A stretch of 64,000 bases of DNA from Heterocephalus glaber (taxonomy: Eukaryota; Chordata; Mammalia; Rodentia; Bathyergidae), in NCBI RefSeq assembly GCF_000247695.1, contig NW_004624748.1, positions 8,911,973 through 8,975,972 on the forward strand. The letters run 5' to 3'. A program made the position numbers and the translations under genes. The notes under the pieces are model-generated. The model was not told the DNA's origin. It worked only from the letters and a program-made list of their open reading frames with translations, and made no database searches. Shown here piece after piece: positions 12,372 through 23,932 of this stretch; position 1 is the first letter of the stretch; each line of letters opens with the position of its first letter.

Positions 12372-12677
12372 ATATCAGCAAACTGCAACCTGAAGCTCAA
12401 GTCCAGCCCACTGCTTATTTTTATGTAACCAGTGAGCTAAGAATGATTTTTCATCTTTTTAAATGGATTAAAAAGAACACATTTTGACATGTGAAAATTA
12501 TATAAAATTCATATTTGTGGATATAAACATTATTGCAACACAGTTCTGCTCATTCATTTGCATATGGTGTGTGATGGCTTTCATAACAGCAGACCTCAGT
12601 AATTGTTAACAATGTGGCCTACAAAACCTAAAATATTTAAAATCTGGTCCTTTACAGAATAAGTCTGCCAACTCCTG
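12372..12677. mobile_element. hAT-like DNA transposon remnant
   Basis: Left CAGCAAACTGCAACCTGAAG and right CTTTACAGAATAAGTCTGCC with CCTAAAATATTTAAAATCTGG match a common old mammalian element; exact family not assigned. Confidence 0.6.
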
Positions 12678-13599
12678 ATGGTAAATAAACATTGAAGTAT
12701 AGTATAATTTCATCAGATGCTTTAAAGAAAATAAGGCTTAAAGGCCTGAGAATACTGTAGGTAAGACAGGTAATTAGTTAAGATGTACGGGAAGGTCTTG
12801 GTACCTGGTAAGTGCTTGCCAAATAAAAGTGTGAAAAGGCCAGGGGTAGGCAAGAGCATATGAAAAGGCTTGAAGGCAATATATGCATAGTCCCAGGGTT
12901 TGACCTGTAAGGTATAAAAAGTTACATTTATATTGTTTTGAATATGTTGTTTGAACAGCAGATGCTCTATTAGCAGGATGCGTCAGAATTTCCCCTCTTT
13001 CTCTCTCTCATCCACCCCATATCTTTGTCCCTTGGTTTACTGCTGACTTTGCTGATGCAGAACCAAGTCCTTGCCCTGGGGAAAAACCCCACTTACCGTC
13101 ACAATTCTGAGCTTTTTTGTTCCCATCGTCTTTATTATTGTTTCCCAAAGCATTAACTACAGTGAGTCAGGGCTGAAGAAGCTTTTAGAATAGCCCTGTT
13201 ACGATGAAGTCAGTCCATCTACACACACTCATTGATCCAGGATGCATCAGTATGTACATGGATGTGTTTAAGCACAAGAAAAATGCTGGAAGAATAAATA
13301 CCAGATGTTGATCATGGTTGTCAGAAATATCTGCTGAATGAATTAATTAAACCATTCCTGACAGCTATTTTAAAATATTATATATAAAAAAAATTATAAA
13401 TCATACTTCAGTAGACAACCTCATAATCAATCCACATATAAACAGAAAGAGGCAAAAATGGTCATTTTTGCGTATTATATAATTGTTTACCTAGAAAACT
13501 ATAAAAAGCCAACCAAAAATATTAGTATCAGTCAGTGTTGGGTAAAGTGGTCAAGAACTAAATATACATAAATCTAGAACTATTTTTCTTTTTGTTGTT

Positions 13600-13727
13600 T
13601 TTTGAGACAGGGTCTCACCATGTAATTCAGGCTGGGCTTAAACTCACTATGTAGCCCTAACTGGCCTCGAACTCACAGCAATCCCCCTGCCTACTGAGTG
13701 CTGAGATTTCAGGCATGTACCCAGCTA
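13600..13727 (-). mobile_element. B1 SINE
   Basis: Antisense B1 from TTTTGAGACAGGGTCTCACC to GGCATGTACCCAGC. Confidence 0.85.
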
Positions 13728-13794
13728 GAACTTTCTTATATATAAAAATGATCATGTAGAAAATAAAATGGAAAAAAGCTCTGGCTGTAACCCA

Positions 13795-13855
13795 TTACAT
13801 ACATATATACATGGTACATACATATATACACACATACATATACACATGTTTGAAT
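13795..13855. repeat. CATA/TACA simple repeat
   Basis: Interrupted ACATACATATATAC units; ordinary microsatellite. Confidence 0.7.
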
Positions 13856-13926
13856 GTTATTAAATGTATGTCTGTGTAGAGACATACAACAAATCCACAG
13901 GACCTATATGAAAAATATAGAAAACA

Positions 13927-14007
13927 TTTTTTGGGTACCGGAGATCGAACTTGGGTCCTTGTGCTTACGAGGCAGGCAGCAGAACCACTGAGCTAAATCT
14001 CCAGCCC
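13927..14007 (-). mobile_element. ID SINE
   Basis: Antisense ID from GGGTACCGGAGATCGAAC to GAGCTAAATCTCCAGCCC, flanked by TAGAAAAC repeats. Confidence 0.88.
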
Positions 14008-14070
14008 TAGAAAACTTTTTTGATGTATATAACGGAAGATAAAACCAGCTTTTGTGTTTTTCTTTTTTTT

Positions 14071-14219
14071 GTTGTTTTTTGAGATAGGGTGTCACTATGT
14101 AGTTCAGGCTGGTCTTGAATTCACTATGTAGCCCAGGCTAGGCTTGAACTTGAGGCAATCCTCCTGCTTCAGCCTCCAAGAGAGCTGGGATTACAGGCAT
14201 ACGCCACCACGCCCAGCTG
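14071..14219 (-). mobile_element. B1 SINE
   Basis: Antisense B1 with duplicated segment, ending GGCATACGCCACCACGCCCA. Confidence 0.88.
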
Positions 14220-14351
14220 CCTTAGTGTTTTTGAGAAAGCAATATAAAAATTTTCCTGAGTTAATTTGTGTATTTAACACAATCTCAATGAACACTTAAA
14301 TGAGCCTGAAATTCATCTGAAGGAATAAATTTGGTAGAAGAGCTTATAAAA

Positions 14352-14554
14352 TACAGTGGACCTTTGACTTACAAACTTGATTAGTTTCCGAGGGCTGGTT
14401 GTAACTGAGGTTGGTTGTAAGTCAATACAGCTGAGATCTGGATGTTTGCCTGGGTACATGCTATAGATAACAAGAGGCAGATGAATCTTCCATTAACCTA
14501 ATTAACCCAAGTTGTTCATACATCAGGCTGGTCATAACTTGAGGATCCACTGTA
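14352..14554. mobile_element. Tc1/mariner-type MITE with TA target
   Basis: TACAGTGGACCTTTGACTTA at left and the inverse ending GGATCCACTGTA at right. TA dinucleotides at both edges and no coding capacity. Confidence 0.75.
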
Positions 14555-14757
14555 CCAAAAATAAAATTAATAAGAGAGAATTTGCTCCCAACCAGGTGTT
14601 AATGCACATTATAAACTTATAGTAATTAGGACAGTGTGGAACTGGGTTTCAAAAAGAGAAGTCAATAGAATGGAACAGGGAGCACAGAAAGATATCAAAT
14701 ACAGTATGAGATCTAGTGTCCCAAAAGTAGGCACTTCAAACTAAGAATGATGTTAAT

Positions 14758-14873
14758 TTGCAGGGCACATGCCTGTAATCCCAGCACTTAGGAAGCTGAG
14801 GCAAGAAGGATCATCATGATTTGAGACCAGCCTGAATTACATAGTGAGATCTTGTCTCAAAAAAAAAAAAATT
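14758..14873 (+). mobile_element. B1 SINE
   Basis: GGCACATGCCTGTAATCCC to CTTGTCTCAAAAA. Imperfect flanks GATGTTAA / GATGTCAA. Confidence 0.85.
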
Positions 14874-15671
14874 AAAAAGGATGATGTCAACTAATTCAAT
14901 AATGGAGTCAGAAGATCTGACAAGTTATTTAGAATAAAAACTTAATTGAATTATTAACAAATATCAGCAGAATAAATTCCAGAAAGGTCAAATATTAAAG
15001 TATAAAAACCCTACCATAAACTTAAGTTGAAAACTAAATATTTGAATGAGAGAAAAAATTTCTCCACATATTATACAGGGTTAATAACATTAATAGTTTT
15101 ATAAATAATCTATAAAATGAATAATGTGGAAAATGAGCAAGGATAATTGCTAAAAATATAAGATGGACAATGATATAATAAACACGATGTACAACTCACA
15201 TTTTGATGCTATTTATCATTTGGATATTATTTAAATGAATTATATCTAGCTTTACTAAGCAGTGGCATGAGATTATAGAAAATGATGATGTAGATTTGAA
15301 CTCTATTATATTTATAAATGTTGTAATGATTGTTTAGAAATGTTACTACTGTATACATATAGAAATGGAAGTGATTTTACTTATGCAATAATGTAGTAAA
15401 AACGTAAGTGAATGTATGCACTGAAAAAAAAAACTACACTAAAACATTGGTGTTTATCATTTCTTGGTAGGATTATGGTAGAGTTATGGATAATTTTTGT
15501 TTTCTTCCGTAACCTGTTTCCCATCAATCTCCATTTTCTACAAGAAACTCAGGTTATTTAATTATCAGAAAAGAACAAAGTTACTTTCATTTTTACAAAA
15601 AAAAAAATCTCATTTTGTTAATTAATTTGAAATATCTATTTTTCAAAAAGTAATTTTTCTTCTTGTTTTAG

Positions 15672-15856
15672 ACCTGGCTCCTGGAGGTTCCGATGACTGG
15701 ATCCATGATTTGGGCACGAAGTACTCATTTACAATTGAACTTCGAGATACAGGCAGATATGGGTTCTTACTGCCAGAACGTTATATCAAACCTACTTGTA
15801 CAGAAGCTCTCGCTGCTGTCTCTAAAATAGCCTGGCATGTCATCAGGAACGTTTAA
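15672..15856 (+). CDS. CPB2: CPB2 last coding exon, ending in TAA
   Basis: Begins with the last two bases of the Tyr248 codon after a TTGTTTTAG acceptor and reads LAPGGSDDWIHDLG... to the C-terminus SKIAWHVIRNV, then TAA at 15854-15856. GGSDDW places an Asp at CPA position 255, the residue that makes B-type carboxypeptidases prefer basic C-termini. IELRDTGRYGFLLP contains the catalytic Glu270. Frame is intact, so the gene looks functional over the part visible. The C-terminus matches mammalian CPB2 closely, which separates it from pancreatic CPB1. Confidence 0.97.
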
Positions 15857-16365
15857 TGCCCTTGACTTTTCACTCTGCTTCCGTACTTTTACCGATTCTA
15901 GACAGACCAAATCGTACTAGTTTCTAAGTTTGATCAGTAGTTTTGATAAACGGTTTTCCTATTCCTTGCTTTTGTCAACGAACATAATATATGCTACTTT
16001 GAAATTAAGACGAAGATTCGCGTATGTGTTCACTTTTAATTTCTGATTAAGCCTCACTGTTTCAAGGAGATAACTGGCTCTAATCAACAGAAGGAAAGTT
16101 GGTCAGGAGTACCATACATTCAAGTTTTCCGGTCATTTTAGTACACTTCTGTTTCTGCCCGCCCCAGACCCAGGCTAAGGCCAGGATCGCGAGAGGTGTG
16201 AAACTCAGAGAACAGAACCCGCCTCTCGCTCCAGCTCAGCCCCTCAAGAAACACTGGGAACGAAAGAAAACAATGGCTGTAATTACTTGCAGCAACAAAC
16301 ATGGTATCTAGACCACCCGTTCACTGTAACACGTTACATAATAAAAGGAAACAATTTCTCTTTTA
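15857..16365 (+). other. CPB2: CPB2 3' untranslated region (approximate end)
   Basis: Noncoding sequence after the CPB2 stop with no SINE in it. The first canonical AATAAA downstream is at 16340-16345, so cleavage is expected some 10-30 bases later. The exact 3' end is inferred, not seen. Confidence 0.65.
16340..16345 (+). terminator. Poly(A) signal AATAAA, likely for CPB2
   Basis: Exact AATAAA hexamer 484 bases after the CPB2 stop codon and just before the GC-rich ZC3H13 promoter. Assignment to CPB2 rests on position. Confidence 0.6.
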
Positions 16366-16429
16366 ATTGGAATTCAGCCCTCCCAGCTCCCAAATTGCTC
16401 TCCCACGGTCTCTCACTGCACAGGTTGCG

Positions 16430-16900
16430 GATTTCCACCGACAGCACCACGCCCACCCGAGTCGACGTTCACTCGGGGGCGTGGCTAGGGGCGGGGACCT
16501 GCGCCTGACGACTAATCTGGCGGCCGGAAGCTGCCTGCGTCCCGCGACAGCTCGGCCAGCTTCTGATTTCCGGCGGTGTTCTGAGACGGTCCGCCTAGCG
16601 GCCTGGTAGTGTTTTCGTATCCGTTTCTTACTTTTCAGTCTCTTGGTTCTGTTTTTCTCCTACGTCCGGGTCTCGCTTGACCCTGGCGAAGTGGCGGGCG
16701 ACTTCCACTTCTCGGCCGCCCCGGGGCCCTTCGCTCGCCGTGGCAGAGCCGCGCGTGCACCTCCCTCTCCTTGTCCTCCCGGGTCCAGGCGCGGGGACGG
16801 ACTGTCGCCTCCCCTGCTCCTCGGAACGGAGCTAGCGGTGACACCTCGGAACTGTGCTGGGAAGGGGAACTTGGAGAGGAGGTAAGCAGTCATTAAGTCG
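16430..16900 (+). promoter_or_regulatory. CpG island promoter of ZC3H13
   Basis: Abrupt change from AT-rich DNA to GC- and CpG-rich sequence, the only such patch in the window. GC/Sp1-like boxes are seen at about 16475-16484 (GGGGCGTGGC) and 16488-16497, and ETS-like cores at 16524-16530 (CCGGAAG) and near 16567 (TTCCGG). No TATA box is obvious. This is typical of a broad housekeeping promoter and fits ZC3H13, which lies immediately downstream. A transcription start around 16500-16600 is inferred. Confidence 0.85.
16550..16881 (+). other. ZC3H13: ZC3H13 noncoding exon 1 (start approximate)
   Basis: The island ends in a good splice donor, GAG|GTAAGC, at 16882, and no ATG here opens a reading frame that joins ZC3H13. 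It is therefore taken as the 5'UTR exon. The 5' boundary is a guess from promoter motifs. The small reading frames in the island are by-products of high GC. Confidence 0.6.
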
Positions 16901-17696
16901 ACGTGCGTATCTGAGGAAAGGTGTCAGCCGATCCTGGAATAGGGAGGCCTGAGTTATATATGGGACCCTCCTCACCACTTCGGGTTTTGAGCGCTGCTTT
17001 GAGCATCTTGCACTGAACTCTTGTAATAGCTTCCTATGTCCGGACCTCGTTTCTTGCTCTGGTTGTGATTCTGCCGCTCGACTAAGGGGACAGCTTTACT
17101 CAGACCAAAGGTTGTGCGTCTCTCCTATCTGATGTCGGTAGGCGTGGGAACCCTTGATTGATGTTCTCATTTGTATTCGATAGAAGGGTGCACAGTATGG
17201 TCTTAGTTTTGGAGTCTCTCTCTTCATTCTTTTCAGATATATTAGAGAAAAAAGGTTCTTAGGTTTCATTGTATTTGGTCTTGCTTTCCCGAGGTAGTTG
17301 CTTTTGCCATCTGTTTTGTCAGAAAGTGGAGAAGAAGAATAAAAGGAGAGAGGGTCTGTAGTTGGCTTTTTTTTTCCTAACTAGATTAGCATAATTTAAT
17401 GTGGCTGGAAAATAATTCAGAGTTGATAATACTGTAAGATCTTGATTGTGGATGATAGTGTTCTAAACTATTTGGTTACATGGGGAGGCTAATTTGAACA
17501 ACTTTGACAATTTGGGGTATTTGCAGTCTCTTCAGGTTTTTGAATTTTTAAGAAAGTCATTTAAAAAGTTTGGAAAAGATCTTCACACTACAAACTTCCA
17601 AGTTTGTGGTACAGTTGCAGTAAATCCAAATGATTATGCAGTACATTCCACGTGTATGTGGCTAGTTAGCTGGGTCTGGTTCTGTAATACGTGACA

Positions 17697-17822
17697 TTAC
17701 TAAATGTAAAGAACAAAATAAAAGATAAATAATAGGAAGTAGGGAGAGAGATCTCTCCCATAGGGAAAAATCAAGAGATGGAGGCGAGGAGGGTAGGGAA
17801 AGGTGATTTTAAAAAACGAGTT
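17697..17822 (+). mobile_element. L1 3'UTR fragment
   Basis: Purine-rich AAATAATAGGAAGTAGGGAG and AGAGATGGAGG match, in reverse complement, the L1 3' ends at 18338, 39056 and 57628. Confidence 0.55.
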
Positions 17823-17826
17823 AAGG

Positions 17827-17912
17827 ACTGGGGATTTAGCTCAGTGGTTTTGCCGCCTGCCTCGCAAGTGCAAGGTCCAGAGTTTGATCCCCGGTACCAA
17901 AAAAATAAAGGA
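17827..17912 (+). mobile_element. ID SINE
   Basis: Near-consensus GGGGATTTAGCTCAGTGGTT, GCAAGTGCAAGG, GAGTTTGATCCCCGGTACC and A-tail. Confidence 0.92.
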
Positions 17913-18337
17913 AATAAGATGTGTTATGTATATGTACCAAGTCCTCACAAGGAATGTAAGCATTATGTACTACAAATATTTACTAATAAAAAAGGATAAA
18001 AATATTTGACATTATTGGCTTTACTACTTACACAATAGTTTGAAGAGTTTTGTGGACATAATCTGTACATTTTGAAATAACTTCTAATTTCTTAAGTGTT
18101 TAGATTATAACCGGAGAGTGTCAACAGGAGACTAAGAAAGTTGATGCAGGCACGTAGCAATTTGTGACTAAAAATAGTACTCTGAAACTTAATGCTTTCA
18201 CTGTGCATCTGATCTGATTTGGTTTCATCCATATTTAGTCTGCCTTGTAGTAATACAATATAAATGCCATGAAAATAGTTAATACTGTATTGTTTGCAGA
18301 ATAATGAGAAAAAAGTTTTTATATGTTCATTACAGAC

Positions 18338-18590
18338 ACTTTTTAAAAATAAATTTTATTTTATCCCATTCCCCCTTCCCCTCCCTATGTACAAAAGCTT
18401 TGTTTCCACTTTTTCCTTCTATTTTCACTTTCTTTCTCCCCTCTTTTCTCTCTCCCTCTTCTCATGCTCCCCCTCCCATTTGAATATGTTCTCCCCATTT
18501 CCCAATAACTATTAAATGTTTTAGTCTTTATTTTCACTTTCGGTTTCTCACACCAGAGAATGCGGTATTTAAACATGTGTGGACACTCTT
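18338..18590 (-). mobile_element. L1 3'UTR, antisense
   Basis: AAAAATAAATTTTATTTTA then a long pyrimidine tract (the L1 3'UTR polypurine tract read in reverse) and TCTCACACCAGAGAA, as at 48343. Confidence 0.7.
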
Positions 18591-18602
18591 TTTTAGAATA
18601 TA

Positions 18603-18662
18603 TTTTATCTGAGGTTTGTTGAATCCATGGGTGCAGAACCCGTGCATATGGAGGGCCTCTTA
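18603..18662. mobile_element. DNA transposon fragment
   Basis: GTTGAATCCATGGGTGCAGA ... ATGGAGGGCC resembles the end of Tigger-like mammalian elements. Confidence 0.45.
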
Positions 18663-19286
18663 CTGGATTCCTGATTACTGGTGATTTAAAATGAACATTG
18701 ATTTTATGTTTTGAGATATGCAGACTTTTCTCATTTTCATATACATAATATAAATTTAAAATACTAAAATCTAGTAAGTGGATGTTATTTTGTCTATATG
18801 TCATGAAAATTTTAAGTTACCAATGTTAATTTATAGTAAGCATTGGCATTTACATATAAAAAACAAAATTGTTTAACTTACATTTGTATGGAAAATTGGT
18901 TTTCAGTGGATTTTTAGTTTTCCCCATCTTTTCATTCCCCCAGTCCTATACAGATATGGAGCTGTTTTACCAGATGTTTATTAGCAGTTGAAACATTAAG
19001 TGGTGTGGAGATATATAATAAATACAGATATATTTTTTAGGGTCTTTTTTTCTTAGGATAATTTTGTATGTTGCAGCTCTATTTATTTTATAATAGCTGC
19101 CAACATGGGATATCAGCTTAGTTGTTTCAGTTCTATTTGGAATTCAGTTTAGAATTGTTTTACTCTTGAATCTACAGATTAGCAATCTGTAAGGTTGTTT
19201 TACAGAGTTCTTATTTAAAAAGTTCTCTCAAACTCTGTATCAAATAAATTTAGCTATTTTTTTCCTTTTAAGAATATGAAGTATAA

Positions 19287-19454
19287 GCCAAGTGTGGTGG
19301 AACACTTCTGTAATCCCAGAATTTAGGAGGCTGCTTAGCAGGAGGATTGCTTCGAATTCAAGGCCAGCCTGGGATACATAGTGAGTTCAAGGCCAGCCTG
19401 AACTACATAGCAAGACCCTGTCTCAAAAAACCAAAAGAGTAAAAAAAAAAAAAA
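19287..19454 (+). mobile_element. B1 SINE
   Basis: Full B1 with internal duplication and A14 tail; flanks GAATATGAAGTAT (about 19272 and 19465) are a TSD. Confidence 0.9.
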
Positions 19455-19572
19455 TGTAAAATAGGAATATGAAGTATGAAGAGGCCTTATTTTTAATGTA
19501 ACCCATTTACATTATAAGTTCAGGATGTAGGGATTTGTCCTACTACTGTACTTGGAGTATTTATGTAGTTTT

Positions 19573-19666
19573 TTGGTTTTTTTTTTTTTTTTGGTACCGG
19601 GGATCGAACTCGGGTCCTTGCGCTTGAGAGGCAGGCAATGGAACCAGTGAGCTAAATCCCTGGCCC
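19573..19666 (-). mobile_element. ID SINE with TSD
   Basis: T18 then GGTACCGGGGATCGAACTCG; TATTTATGTAGTTTT on both sides. Confidence 0.92.
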
Positions 19667-19811
19667 TATTTATGTAGTTTTAATTGCTTCATTATTTGAC
19701 CACTATCTAATATGCTGCTACTTAACTTAATTTATGCTTTTACTTATGCTACTGATAGCTGAGACATTGGAAAGATGTAGTAATAGATTGAAGTGAAGAT
19801 ATCAAAACTGA

Positions 19812-20139
19812 TACAGTTTGAGCATCCCTAGTCTGAAAATCTAAATTCTAAAATGCTTCAAAATTAAAAACTCTTTAAGCACCAACATGACACCACTAGT
19901 GGAAAATTCTAACTTCATGTGGTAAGTTGTAGTCAGAATGCAGATACACTAAAAATACTGCATAAAAATAACTTCAGGCTATGTGTATAAAACACAAATG
20001 AATTTTAAATTTAAACTTAGATCCCACCTCCAAGATAATCTTGCTATATATATTTTTTCAAATATTTCAAAATCAAAAAAGCCTGAAATACAAAATACTC
20101 TGGTCCAGAGTACTTTGGAGAAGGGATTCTCAACCTATA
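19812..20139. mobile_element. Palindromic TA-target DNA transposon
   Basis: TACAGTTTGAGCATCCC at left pairs with GGGATTCTCAACCTATA at right. Internal halves are also loosely inverted, as in old Tc1/mariner-derived elements. Confidence 0.7.
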
Positions 20140-20142
20140 TAT

Positions 20143-20187
20143 GTTTTTTTTTTGGAATCGGGCATCAAACTCGGGTCCTTGCGCTTG
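20143..20187 (-). mobile_element. 5'-truncated ID SINE with TSD
   Basis: T-run, GGAATCGGGCATCAAACTCG, stops at CTTGCG. CAACCTATATATGTTTT flanks both sides (20131- and 20188-). Confidence 0.85.
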
Positions 20188-20953
20188 CAACCTATATATG
20201 TTTTATTGACAAGATTTTAATAATTAGGTGTCAGAAGTAATTGCTTATTCAGAAAGAGGCCCCTCTGTGTTTCTTTCACCCATGTTTATGATGTGAACTT
20301 CTGAGCACATTGTGATATTGAACGTTTCCTGGAGTAGGGGACCATTTCCCATTTTTAAGATTCTAACTCAGTAGACTTAGTGTGCCAGGTTTTCACTATG
20401 ATTTTCTTTTTTAATCAAAAAGAGATTATAAGAACTCCTGATATTCAATTACTCTGCAAATGGAGATAAGAAATAGGAAAATAATTGAAAAGACTTTAAC
20501 CAGTGTTACCTAGCTTTAATAACACCTGTGGTTGGGAAAGTCATGATAATGTGGATAGACGTGTGATGGTCGTTACACCAAAACAAAAATGGAGTAAAAC
20601 CTTACAAAAAAAGTAAATTAGTAAGTTACTACTACTGTGACCTCAATTTATGGTCTCAGTGATACGGAGGACTTTAGCATTTACATTTTTATCTTATTTT
20701 ATTGTTCCTAACTTACATACTTTGAAGTGTTTAGGTCTCATTGAAGTCTGTTGATGCAAGTTGAGAAATTTTTTTGTCTCAGTCAAATGTGCATTTTTGT
20801 TGTTGTATTCATCTTTCTTATGGGGCCAGATTTGTAAAAAGGATTGAAAATTCTAATTGTCAGATTAGTTGGTTACATAGTTTTAATAAATATATGTAAA
20901 GAAAACCTTTATCTGGCATATTGTAGATTGTATATTTTGGACAGATGAGTGGG

Positions 20954-21047
20954 TTTTTGTTTGTTTTTTTTTTTCTACCGGGGATTGAACTCAGGACCTT
21001 GCGCTTGCAAGTCAGGTGGCAGTACCACTGAGTTAAATCCCCGGCCC
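20954..21047 (-). mobile_element. ID SINE with TSD
   Basis: Antisense ID; flanks TGGACAGATGAG and TGGACAAATGAG. Confidence 0.9.
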
Positions 21048-21189
21048 TGGACAAATGAGATTTTAAAAGTTATACATTGTCTCTATACAAGCATACTTAC
21101 AGCATTTTTATTTACAAACTCATGAATGTCTCAGTACTAATATTTAAGTAACTTTATTGTTGACCAATAGAAGTTCCTAGATGAATATG

Positions 21190-21545
21190 TATTAGTCAGT
21201 TTTGTGTTACTGCAATAAAATAGGCTCCTGAAGAAAAGAAAGTTTATTTTAGCCAACAGTTTTGGAGTCCAACTTTGGGCCAATCACTTTGGGTCTCTTT
21301 GGAGAGTAGCACACCATGGCAGGAGCACATGCAAGAGCAAAGTGCTCATATCAGAAACCAGGAAGCAGAGAGGAATAAAGTAGAGTCTCACGGTCCCCCT
21401 CTGTGACCTGAGGTCCTAAGCATCTACGATCTTCCCACTGGGCTTCACCTCTTAAAGGTCCACAGTGCCTCGCAGTGCTGCTACCCTGGGGACCAAGCCT
21501 TTCTATATGGACCTTTGGGGGACATTCATCCAAACCCTAGCAGAC
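21190..21545 (-). mobile_element. MaLR LTR (ERVL-MaLR), antisense
   Basis: GTCAGTTTTGTGTTACTGCA...CCTCTTAAAGGTCCACAG...CTGGGGACCAAGCC...CCAAACCCTAG is the reverse of a MaLR LTR. No internal genes adjacent, so a solo LTR. Confidence 0.7.
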
Positions 21546-22439
21546 ATCATTCCAATTAAGAATTTTTAATTCCTGTTCCCCTCGCACATCCCCCCCCACT
21601 TTGCCTCAGATCTGTAGTCTTTCTTTTTAACCTAGACCTGATACCAAGATGTGGTGCATTGGTAAAGCAAAGTCTGGCACTGTTGGACTGTGAGGAAAAA
21701 GGAGAGTCCGCCTTCGCTGCATTTCTTCCCTAGATGACTCAGTAGTAGCTGGGTGTAAAATTCCTGGAATAATCACCATGTAGGTCAGTCTTTAGTAGTT
21801 CTTGATTTCACCTCTAATAGAAGCAGTTTTATCTATGCAGAAAGCAGCTTTTCAGGGGGCAAGAATACAAGGGAGTGGGAGTGGTTTGTAAGCCTGTATC
21901 ATTAGTCTTTACTAGAGTGTCCTTGACATAGTAGTCAAAACTCTGGAATCTTCAAAACTTGTATTAGGATCAAAGATTAGAGTGAAGTTGTGAAACTGCT
22001 TTCTAACAGTGGGTCAGAGAATAGTGCTGATCTAAACAGGTGACACAGCAAGAAAAAAAAAACAAGAGAGTTAATTCTCAGATTCATCAGCAAAACAGGA
22101 AAGATGATAGATGACCAGTGTTTCAAATAAAATCATAAATAGTTTATTGTCTCAGCTCTGGAATCTGCTACCATTGAATTTTTTGTTTTGTTTTTTGAGA
22201 GGAGGATATGTTTAGGGGAGTCAAGGCCAATTGAGAGTAAGGGTATTAGAAACAGAACTAACCCATTTCTGTTGATGGTGGAGGGAAAATTGTATGCGTA
22301 GGGGTTGTTTCTTTGAGGCAGTGTAGTAGGATGAGACAGATAGCTTATGAAGAAAAAATTTTCCTTCAAGTTCTATATAAATAGCTCATAAGGAAATTTG
22401 AAACCCATTCAATTTTAAATTTATTAAGAAATTTTAAAA

Positions 22440-22605
22440 AATGAATGATTGAACACAAGCTTAAATAACACATGATTTCTCATGAGAAACCTAAAGTATA
22501 AATAAAGAATAAAATAAAAGATTGATAATGGGAAATAGGGAGATGGATCTTTAGCATAAGGGAAAGGGACCAAGAGATGGAAGAATGGGGATATAATGGA
22601 ACTTA
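22440..22605 (+). mobile_element. L1 3'UTR fragment
   Basis: ATTGATAATGGGAAATAGGG and CCAAGAGATGG match the reverse complement of the L1 3'UTR at 57900-58030. Confidence 0.6.
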
Positions 22606-22648
22606 AAAGTTTTTCTCTAATTTTTTCTGTATATTTATATATTTTTTC

Positions 22649-22704
22649 TATATATATACACACACACTGTATATATGTATATACAGTGTGTGTGTATATA
22701 TATA
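22649..22704. repeat. Perfect AT/CA palindrome
   Basis: Two 27-base arms (TA, CA and ACTGTATATA blocks) are perfect reverse complements around a TG spacer at 22676-22677. Could extrude as a cruciform. Confidence 0.85.
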
Positions 22705-22709
22705 TTTTT

Positions 22710-22828
22710 TTGTTTTCTTGAGACAGGGTGCTGCTATGTAGCCCAAGCTAACATCAGATTTGCTTCCATCCTCCTCCCTCAGTCTCCTGAGTACTGAGAT
22801 TACAGGCATGTGCCACCATGCTGGCTTT
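22710..22828 (-). mobile_element. B1 SINE
   Basis: Antisense, TTTCTTGAGACAGGGTGCTG to GGCATGTGCCACCATGCTGG. Confidence 0.85.
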
Positions 22829-22920
22829 TATATATTTACTTCTTGAATCTTACACAGATATAAATTATAAATTGCTGGGAAGTTTTTTTAGTTAACCAAA
22901 ACTAAATTTTCTAGATCTCT

Positions 22921-23365
22921 TAGTTACTGTTCTCATTGCTGAGCTAAAATACCTGACACACAAAGTTAAAGGAGGAAAAGTTTATCTGGTTCACAGTTTG
23001 TAGAGGTTTCAGTCCATAGTCAGCTGGCTCCAAGGCAGGGTGGCAAGGCAGGATAATCAGTCCATGGCAAAGCAGGGCAGGCAGAAGGCAGAAAGCAGCA
23101 AAGAAGCAATAAGCAACAAGCAGCTCTCTTTCCATCCCTTATATCTCATCCAGGCTACATGCCCTTAGGCTGGGTAATACTCACGCCCAAGGTGGGGAAG
23201 CTTTAATTCTACCCAGAACTATGCCAGACCAGTCAGTGGACTAATTTAGTAATGATTATACAGCCTTGATCCAGCATCACACACTCCAGATCCAGCTACC
23301 TCACAGCCCCACCTGTGACTCCATGAGGCTTTGGGGGAACATCTAGACACAAGCCATAACAGTCT
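22921..23365 (-). mobile_element. MaLR-type LTR, antisense
   Basis: TTACTGTTCTCATTGCTGAG...GGTTTCAGTCCATAGTCAG...and right end CAAGCCATAACAG, the inverse of a TGTTATGGCTTG LTR start. Confidence 0.65.
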
Positions 23366-23932
23366 TTATGGTTAGTAAATCAAAGAGAACATATAAAATT
23401 ACACCAAATTTTCTTTGATTTGTTCACGTTTAGGCTGAATGAGTTCAAGAAAAATAAAGATTATAAGGTTGACACTAGTATGTAGAATTAGCTATAGTTC
23501 CTTACTTGGAGAACAGTTGATGCATAAGTGATTTTATGTTGCAGCAAAGTCTTATTCATTTATGTGACACTGAGCTAATTTTTATAATTTCTAATTGCTT
23601 TAAAGTTATTTTTAAGTGCTTTGAATCCCTAAAAACTAGTTGCTATTGTATTAAAACAATAGTTACATCTTAAGTTACAGTAATGACTAAACTACCATAT
23701 TGTATCAATTATATTTTCTTGATTTGTCATCATTTTTTGTCAAATGTTCTTTTTTAATCTTTTACAGAATGCAATATGGAGAACGTAATTTAACCAAATA
23801 TTGTTTTGAATTTTTATTATTTGTTGTTTTGCTTTAGTACTACCATGATTTGATGTCCTCTCAAGTGATACTTCTTTACTTTGAGACCTTATTAAAGAGT
23901 GTTTGTGATTTTTGTAAAGATTACTTCCAAGC

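Larger units (their letters stand above)
11392..15671 (+). other. CPB2: CPB2 last intron
   Basis: Intron between the split Tyr248 codon halves. It contains an ID SINE at 11456 only about 65 bases from the donor, a MER1-like hAT remnant, another hAT-like remnant, three B1 SINEs, one more ID and a mariner-type MITE. Positions 14875-15660 are AT-rich with nothing recognised. Confidence 0.85.

Noticed and set aside
16367..16893. Several small frames in the CpG island on both strands
   Set aside because: GC-rich DNA has few stops; none joins a ZC3H13 exon in frame and the exon 1 donor cuts across them.
18385..18804. Antisense 139-codon frame
   Set aside because: Covers an L1 3'UTR polypurine tract and a DNA transposon scrap; low-complexity Arg/Glu/Lys text typical of purine-rich DNA.
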